A DNA stretch of 10,627 bases from SYAC01 sp046048055 (lineage in GTDB: Bacteria > Planctomycetota > Phycisphaerae > Phycisphaerales > SM1A02): positions 1 to 10,627 of the forward strand of contig JBJOGW010000014.1 in NCBI GenBank assembly GCA_046048055.1. The letters run 5' to 3'. The position numbers were made by a program, and so were the translations under genes. Position 1 is the first letter of the stretch. Each line of letters opens with the position of its first letter. The notes beneath the pieces were generated by a model. It did no database searches. It was not told where the DNA came from and saw only the letters and a program-made list of their open reading frames with translations. This document shows, in pieces, positions 6,355-10,627 of this stretch.

Positions 6355-6945
6355 ATGCTGCGAACCATCGCAACGAGCGTGCTTGTGCTGAGCCTGGCGG
6401 CGTGCGCCTCCATGGCCACCTATCCCCCGGTCGACGGCAAGCCCACCATGTCGGGCAGCACGCCGCCGCTGCCGCAGATCATGGCCAGTTCGCTGCGCTA
6501 CGCGCACCAGCGCGGCAATCCGGGCGCGCCGCTGGTCTTCAACCTGCCGCCCGACACCATCCGAGCGGCATGGGCGGACGTGGAGCGGCGGCTGGGCGAC
6601 GGCGCGCGTCCCATGGCCGAGGGCGACAAGGACGCGTTCACCGTGAAGCAGGTGCGCCTGAACGGCGGCAAGGCCGAGGTGGATGTGGTCTATCCCACGC
6701 CCGAGGGCGTGTACCAGATGCTCACGGTGCATCTGGAGGGCTACTACGGCGGCGAGTACCGGCCCATGTTCGTGCAGCGATGGCTGGTGCCGGTGGACCA
6801 GCTCGAGCGCAACGAGCCGGTTCTGGGCTCGCTGGACGAGAAGCCCATGGTGGCGGCGCCTGCCGAGGAGGCACCGGCGGGCGAGCCAGGCGCGGCTGCG
6901 GGGGCCGATGGCTCCGACGGCTCCGACGGCAACTCGGGCGAGTGA
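6355..6945 (+). CDS. Small lipoprotein of unknown function
   Basis: I do not recognise this 196-residue family. The ATG at 6355 has a strong GAGGAGG at 6341-6347; an upstream GTG at 6331 overlapping the nusG stop is less likely. Residues 1-17 are a lipoprotein signal: basic MLR, hydrophobic TIATSVLVLSLAAC, with the lipobox L14-A-A-C17. Ala at +2 means no inner-membrane retention Asp, so outer-membrane placement would be expected if the Lol rule applies in this phylum (inference). The mature part has a mixed alpha/beta look (about 50-150), with FNLPPDTIRAAWADVERRLG and a hydrophobic/aromatic stretch YQMLTVHLEGYYGGEYRPM. The tail (about 162-196) is low-complexity Ala/Pro/Glu then repeated Gly-Ser-Asp units, probably disordered. 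The gene is tightly packed between nusG (20-base gap) and the prenyltransferase gene (3-base gap), suggesting co-transcription. Confidence 0.8.
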   Translation: MLRTIATSVLVLSLAACASMATYPPVDGKPTMSGSTPPLPQIMASSLRYAHQRGNPGAPLVFNLPPDTIRAAWADVERRLGDGARPMAEGDKDAFTVKQVRLNGGKAEVDVVYPTPEGVYQMLTVHLEGYYGGEYRPMFVQRWLVPVDQLERNEPVLGSLDEKPMVAAPAEEAPAGEPGAAAGADGSDGSDGNSGE

Positions 6946-6948
6946 GCC

Positions 6949-7869
6949 GTGACGGTGGCCCCCGTGCGCTGGAATGTGGCGCTGCGGGCGGCCGCCAGTG
7001 ACATCAAGTTGCATCACAGCGTGTTCGCGTTGCCGTTTGCGGCGTTGGGCGCGGCGTTGGCCGCCTCGTCGGGCTGCGAGGGCCTGGTCTGGTCACGCGT
7101 GCCATGGGTGGTGATCCTGCTGTGCATGGTGCTGGCCCGGACGGCGGCCATGCTGTCCAACCGGGTGCTTGACGCCCGCATCGACGCGCGCAATCCACGC
7201 ACGGCGGGCCGGGCGATTCCGGCGGGACGCCTGCCGGTGCGCGTGGCCGTGGGCCTGATCGTGCTGTGCGTGCTCGGATGTGGCGCGGCGTGCGGCGTGC
7301 TGGGTTGGCAGCGGGGCAACTGGTGGCCGCTCTGGCTTTGCGGTCCGGTCCTGGCGTGGCTGCTCGTCTATCCGCTGCTCAAGCGGCGCACGTGGCTCTG
7401 CCATGTCTGGCTCGGCGTGAGCCTGGCCATGAGCGTGCCGGCCGCGGCCCTGACGGTCGATCCTGCGTCGTTGCAGTGGCCGGCGGTGTGGTGGCTGGCG
7501 GCCATGGTGCTGCTGTGGGTGAGCGGCTTCGACGTGATCTATGCGCTGCAGGACGTGGAAGTGGATCGCCGCGAGGGTCTGTTCAGCATGCCCGCGCGAC
7601 TGGGCGTGTCGCGAGCGATGGATGTCAGCCGAGCCATGCACCTGCTGGCGGTGTTCTGCCTGTGGCAGGCCTACTTCGCCGATGCGCGGCTTGGGGTGCC
7701 GTTCGCGATCGCCATCGGGATCGTCACGGTGCTGCTGGTGGTGGAGCACGCCACGGTGCACCGGTGGGGGACCACACGCATGGCGATCACCTTCTTCACG
7801 CTCAACGGCGTGGTCAGCGTGGTGCTGGGTGCGGCTGGCGTGGCGGGGTTGGCCGGCCTGTGGCGATAG
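6949..7869 (+). CDS. UbiA-family polyprenyltransferase (UbiA/MqnP-like)
   Basis: This is an integral membrane enzyme that transfers a polyprenyl chain onto an aromatic quinone precursor. The 306-residue product has about eight hydrophobic helices and both catalytic Asp motifs of the UbiA superfamily: N71-R-x-x-D75-x-x-x-D79, followed by RNPRTAGRAIPAG, and D202-x-x-x-D206 in the ALQDVEVDRREGLFSMPARLG block, preceded by SGFDVIYA. These bind Mg-diphosphate of the prenyl donor. The wording of both motifs fits the branch often annotated as 4-hydroxybenzoate polyprenyltransferase, which in organisms lacking ubiquinone may act in the futalosine menaquinone pathway (MqnP). Which substrate applies cannot be told from the sequence, so no symbol is given. 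The GTG at 6949 starts 3 bases after the lipoprotein stop with no good Shine-Dalgarno, consistent with translational coupling; in-frame GTGs at 6955 and 6964 are alternatives. Confidence 0.9.
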   Translation: MTVAPVRWNVALRAAASDIKLHHSVFALPFAALGAALAASSGCEGLVWSRVPWVVILLCMVLARTAAMLSNRVLDARIDARNPRTAGRAIPAGRLPVRVAVGLIVLCVLGCGAACGVLGWQRGNWWPLWLCGPVLAWLLVYPLLKRRTWLCHVWLGVSLAMSVPAAALTVDPASLQWPAVWWLAAMVLLWVSGFDVIYALQDVEVDRREGLFSMPARLGVSRAMDVSRAMHLLAVFCLWQAYFADARLGVPFAIAIGIVTVLLVVEHATVHRWGTTRMAITFFTLNGVVSVVLGAAGVAGLAGLWR

Positions 7870-7936
7870 CGGGGCGTGCGGGGGGGGTGATGGCCCGCGG
7901 TGCGCTTGGGTTTTGTAAAGACGAGAGGAAACCGGG

Positions 7937-8875
7937 GTGCCGAGCCGTAGCCTTGACCGCATGGCCTTGACGCTCGACGCCCGTCGGCCGATTTCGGAGG
8001 CGCTTGGGGTGCTGCTTGACCGCGAGTTCGAGCAGGCGCTGTCGCGCCTGGACCAGGCCTGCGGAGCGTCGATGGGCGACCGGGTCGAGGGCGTGCACGA
8101 GTTCCGCCGAAGCGTGAAGCGGCTGCGGGCGGCGGTGAGCCTGCTGCAGGGCGTGGCGCCGGCGCGTGAACATGCGGCGATCGACCGCGCGCTGGGTGAC
8201 GCGGCGCGTCGACTGGGCACGCTTCGTGATGCGCATGCGCGGATGGCCGCGGCCGAGCGCGTGGTTCGGCTGCTGCCGCGCACCATGCGAGCCCTGGGCA
8301 TGGACGCGTGGCGGGCCACCGGCGGCGCGGCGAGCGAGGCGGCGGCGGAGGTGTCCCCCGCGGCTGTGCATCGCCTGATCAAGGCCAGCCGTCTGGAGAT
8401 GGAGGCGTTGCGCGAGCGCGTTCGCGGGCTCGGGCTGCGTGACATGGACGCGCGCGTGGTGGCGACCGCGGTGTCCAAGGCATGGGGCCGGGCGCGCGAC
8501 CGGTTTCGTGCCGCATGGAAGGATCGCGACGGCGACTGGTTGCACGGCGTGCGCAAGAGGACCCAGCGATGCGGCAACCTGCTCGCACTGGTGGGAAGGC
8601 GGGGCGGAACATGGGGTTCGGTGGCACAGCGGCGCCTTCGCAAGGCGGCCGGCTGGCTGGGCGAGGCCCGTGACGCGGAGCTGATGCTGGAGCGGCTGCC
8701 GGAGCAGCCCGCCGGGAGCCCGCTGCATGCGGTGGTGCATCGCCTTCGCCTGGTCGCCCGACGGCATGCGGCTCGCTGCCTTCGTCAGGCCAGGCGCGAG
8801 GGCAACGCGGCGGTGTCTCTGCGGCGCGGCGAGGTGCGCAAGCGGCTTGCGAAGGCGCTGGGCAAGGGCGATTGA
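7937..8875 (+). CDS. CHAD domain-containing protein
   Basis: CHAD (conserved histidine alpha-helical domain) proteins are helical bundles with a basic, His-lined channel; members bind inorganic polyphosphate and can localise to polyphosphate granules. The 312-residue product is strongly basic and helical. It shows both halves of the domain repeat: V53-H-EFRRSVKRLRA with LGTLRDAHARM (93-103), and W201-L-H-GVRKRTQR with LGEARDAELMLERL (241-254). These VH-x-x-R-x-x-x-(K/R)-R and LG-x-x-RD patterns define the family. There is no attached CYTH/triphosphatase domain, so this is a stand-alone CHAD protein. The GTG at 7937 has AGAGGA upstream (7924-7929) at good spacing; the ATG at 7961 lacks a ribosome site. 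It lies 67 bases after the prenyltransferase and 31 before proS. No polyphosphate kinase gene is in the window, so the polyphosphate link is family-based inference. Confidence 0.85.
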   Translation: MPSRSLDRMALTLDARRPISEALGVLLDREFEQALSRLDQACGASMGDRVEGVHEFRRSVKRLRAAVSLLQGVAPAREHAAIDRALGDAARRLGTLRDAHARMAAAERVVRLLPRTMRALGMDAWRATGGAASEAAAEVSPAAVHRLIKASRLEMEALRERVRGLGLRDMDARVVATAVSKAWGRARDRFRAAWKDRDGDWLHGVRKRTQRCGNLLALVGRRGGTWGSVAQRRLRKAAGWLGEARDAELMLERLPEQPAGSPLHAVVHRLRLVARRHAARCLRQARREGNAAVSLRRGEVRKRLAKALGKGD

Positions 8876-8906
8876 GCGGCGGCGCCTGCTACCTTTGCCG
8901 GAATCC

Positions 8907-10472
8907 ATGAGCAACGCACCCAAGCCGCAGGCCGCACCGCAGACCGCCATCTCGCCCACCCGGGAGCAGAACTACGCCGAGTGGTACCAGCAGGTGGTGC
9001 GTGCCGCGGATCTGGCCGAGCCGAGCCCGGTGCGCGGCTGCATGGTGATCAAGCCGTGGGGCTACGCGCTGTGGGAGAACTTCCAGCGCGTGCTGGACCG
9101 GATGTTCAAGGAGACGGGGCATCGCAACGCGTACTTTCCGCTGTTCATTCCGCTCAGCTTCCTGGAGAAGGAGGCGGAGCACGTGGAGGGTTTCGCCAAG
9201 GAGTGCGCCGTGGTCACCCATCACCGGCTGCAGGCGGGCAGGAAGCCGGACGGGCGGGCGGGGCTGGTGCCCGCAGCTGAGCTGGAGGAGCCGCTGGTGG
9301 TGCGGCCGACCAGCGAGACGATCATCGGCGCCAGCTTTGCCAAGTGGGTGCAGAGCTGGCGCGACCTGCCGCTGCTGATCAACCAGTGGGCCAACGTGGT
9401 TCGCTGGGAGATGCGCACGCGGCTGTTCCTGCGAACGGCGGAGTTCCTGTGGCAGGAGGGGCACACCGCCCACGCCACCGAGGCCGAGGCGCGCGAGGAG
9501 ACCATGCGGATGCTCGAGGTCTACCGCGTGTTCGCGGAGGAGTGGATGGCCATGCCGGTGGTGACGGGCCGCAAGACCGATGGCGAGCGGTTTCCGGGAG
9601 CCGTGGACACCTTCTCGATCGAGGCCATGATGCAGGACCGCAAGGCGCTGCAGGCCGGCACGAGCCACTTCCTGGGTCAGAACTTTGCCAGGGCGAGCGA
9701 GATCAGGTTCCTGGATCAGTCCGGCACGCTGCAGCACGCATGGACCACCAGCTGGGGCGTGAGCACGCGACTGGTGGGCGGCCTGATCATGACGCACGCG
9801 GATGACGATGGCCTTCGCGTGCCGCCACGGCTGGCGCCCACGCATGTGGTGATCCTGCCGATCACGCCCAAGCCGGAGACGGCGGCGGCGGTGCTGGAGG
9901 CGTGCGAGGCCCTGGCGCGTCGCCTTCGGCAGGTGCCGTACGCGGGCCGCACCGTGGAGGTGGAGGTGGATCGTCGCGATCTTCGTGGTGGCGACAAGAT
10001 GTGGCAATGGGTCAAGAAGGGCGCGCCGCTGCGCGTGGAGATCGGTCCGCGCGACCTGGAGCAGGGTCAGGTGAGCGTGAGCCGGCGGGAACGCGGCGTG
10101 AAGGAGCGCGAGGCCATGAGCGCAGACGCGCTGGTGGATGGCGTGGTCGCGTTGCTGGAGTCCATGCAGCAGGCCATGGTGGCGCAGGCCCGTGAGCACC
10201 GCGAGCGGCACTCGCGGCGGATCGACGACCCCCGGGAGTTCCGCGCGTTCTTCACCCCGAGCAAGGCGGAGAGCGAGCAGGGGCCTGCCGAGATCCACGG
10301 CGGCTTCGCCTGGAGTCGATTCGCCATGGATGCCAAGGACGAGGCCCAGCTGAAGGACGAGTTGGGCGTGACGGTCCGGTGCATCCCGCTGGAGAGCGAG
10401 AACGATCCCGGACCGTGCATCCTGAGCGGCAAGCCGGCGACCCGTCGGGTGGTGTTTGCAAAGGCGTATTGA
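8907..10472 (+). CDS. proS: Prolyl-tRNA synthetase, archaeal/eukaryal-like type
   Basis: A class II aminoacyl-tRNA synthetase that charges tRNA-Pro with proline. The ATG at 8907 gives 521 residues; an upstream in-frame start at 8727 lies inside the CHAD gene and is rejected. Motif 1 region: GCMVIKPWGYALWENFQRVLD (44-64) and NAYFPLFIPLSFL. Motif 2: VVRPTSETIIG (131-141) through RWEMRTRLFLRTAEFLWQEGHTAH (166-189). Motif 3: AWTTSWGVSTRLVGGLIMTHADDDGLRVPP (278-307). The anticodon-binding domain follows from about 310 (APTHVVILPI). The long editing insertion found between motifs 2 and 3 in E. coli-type ProRS is absent. The protein has the C-terminal extra domain ending in an aromatic residue (FAKAY-stop), both marks of the archaeal/eukaryal-like class. 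Only two Cys (C492, C504) remain in the C-terminal domain that binds zinc in some members. No strong Shine-Dalgarno precedes the start. The 3' end lies in the terminal inverted repeat. Confidence 0.96.
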   Translation: MSNAPKPQAAPQTAISPTREQNYAEWYQQVVRAADLAEPSPVRGCMVIKPWGYALWENFQRVLDRMFKETGHRNAYFPLFIPLSFLEKEAEHVEGFAKECAVVTHHRLQAGRKPDGRAGLVPAAELEEPLVVRPTSETIIGASFAKWVQSWRDLPLLINQWANVVRWEMRTRLFLRTAEFLWQEGHTAHATEAEAREETMRMLEVYRVFAEEWMAMPVVTGRKTDGERFPGAVDTFSIEAMMQDRKALQAGTSHFLGQNFARASEIRFLDQSGTLQHAWTTSWGVSTRLVGGLIMTHADDDGLRVPPRLAPTHVVILPITPKPETAAAVLEACEALARRLRQVPYAGRTVEVEVDRRDLRGGDKMWQWVKKGAPLRVEIGPRDLEQGQVSVSRRERGVKEREAMSADALVDGVVALLESMQQAMVAQAREHRERHSRRIDDPREFRAFFTPSKAESEQGPAEIHGGFAWSRFAMDAKDEAQLKDELGVTVRCIPLESENDPGPCILSGKPATRRVVFAKAY

Positions 10473-10627
10473 TTCATTGGGTCCGGTGTGAGGGTCCGGT
10501 ATAAGGGACGGGTTTGCTTATAGGACTCGCGAGTCCTATAAGCCAACCCGTCCCTTATACCGGACCCTCACACCGGACCCAATGACTCAATACGCCGTTG
10601 CAAACACCACCCGACGGGTCGCCGGCT
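10432..10627. repeat. Spacerless near-perfect inverted repeat spanning the proS 3' end to the window edge
   Basis: Bases 10432-10529 are the reverse complement of 10530-10627, 98 bases per arm with no loop, centred on TCG|CGA. I find three mismatched pairs: 10462/10597, 10473/10586 and 10515/10544, each A or T in the left arm versus C or G in the right arm read on its own strand. The right arm on the - strand repeats the proS C-terminus (PATRRVVFATAY then TGA at 10589-10587), with Thr for Lys. The left arm also has two tandem 13-base units beginning GGGTCCGGT (10479 and 10492). Either the edge of an inverted duplication or, more likely, a fold-back artefact at a contig end. Confidence 0.9.

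Noticed and set aside
8872..8895. TTGAGC ... TACCTT as a proS promoter
   Set aside because: The spacer is only 12 bases; the TGCTACCTT resembles an extended -10 but is not enough to call.
8727..8906. In-frame extension of proS into the CHAD gene
   Set aside because: Overlaps the well-supported CHAD coding frame; ProRS homology begins after M8907.
8889..10298. 469-residue open frame on the - strand opposite proS
   Set aside because: His/Arg/Leu-rich shadow of proS without recognisable motifs.

Overview
The window is a high-GC stretch of bacterial housekeeping genes, all on the + strand. It looks like a planctomycete, probably class Phycisphaerae. The lineage call is inference from three things seen: a planctomycete-style prepilin ending in a DGH-type motif, an EF-Tu with an unusual switch I loop, and an archaeal/eukaryal-type prolyl-tRNA synthetase. 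I found no CRISPR array, transposase, phage gene or toxin-antitoxin pair, and nothing that forms a new multi-gene defence or metabolic system.

Region 1 (1-3104): the 3' end of dephospho-CoA kinase (coaE), the transcription terminator protein Rho with a basic, glycine-rich N-terminal tail, and a secreted prepilin/pseudopilin-like protein starting at TTG behind a clear ribosome binding site.

Region 2 (3105-5089): a 312-base gap before tuf holds a promoter-like sequence, an intrinsic-terminator-like hairpin, tRNA-Thr(GGU) and three consecutive perfect stem-loops. EF-Tu (tuf), ribosomal protein bL33 (rpmG) and tRNA-Trp(CCA) follow. This is the common bacterial tRNA/tuf/rpmG/tRNA-Trp/secE/nusG translation-secretion-transcription cluster.

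Region 3 (5090-7869): secE, nusG (with a long extra N-terminus), a small lipoprotein of unknown function and a UbiA-family prenyltransferase are packed 3 to 20 bases apart and are probably co-transcribed. The L11/L1/L10/L12-rpoBC genes that often follow nusG are absent here; accessory genes sit there instead.

Region 4 (7870-10627): a CHAD-domain protein (possible polyphosphate binder) and proS. The last 196 bases are a near-perfect spacerless inverted repeat that copies the end of proS in reverse. It is either a fold-back assembly artefact or the edge of an inverted duplication.

Most worth a second look: the EF-Tu switch I loop, the hairpin-rich leaders around tRNA-Thr/tuf/rpmG, the NusG extension, and the terminal palindrome.
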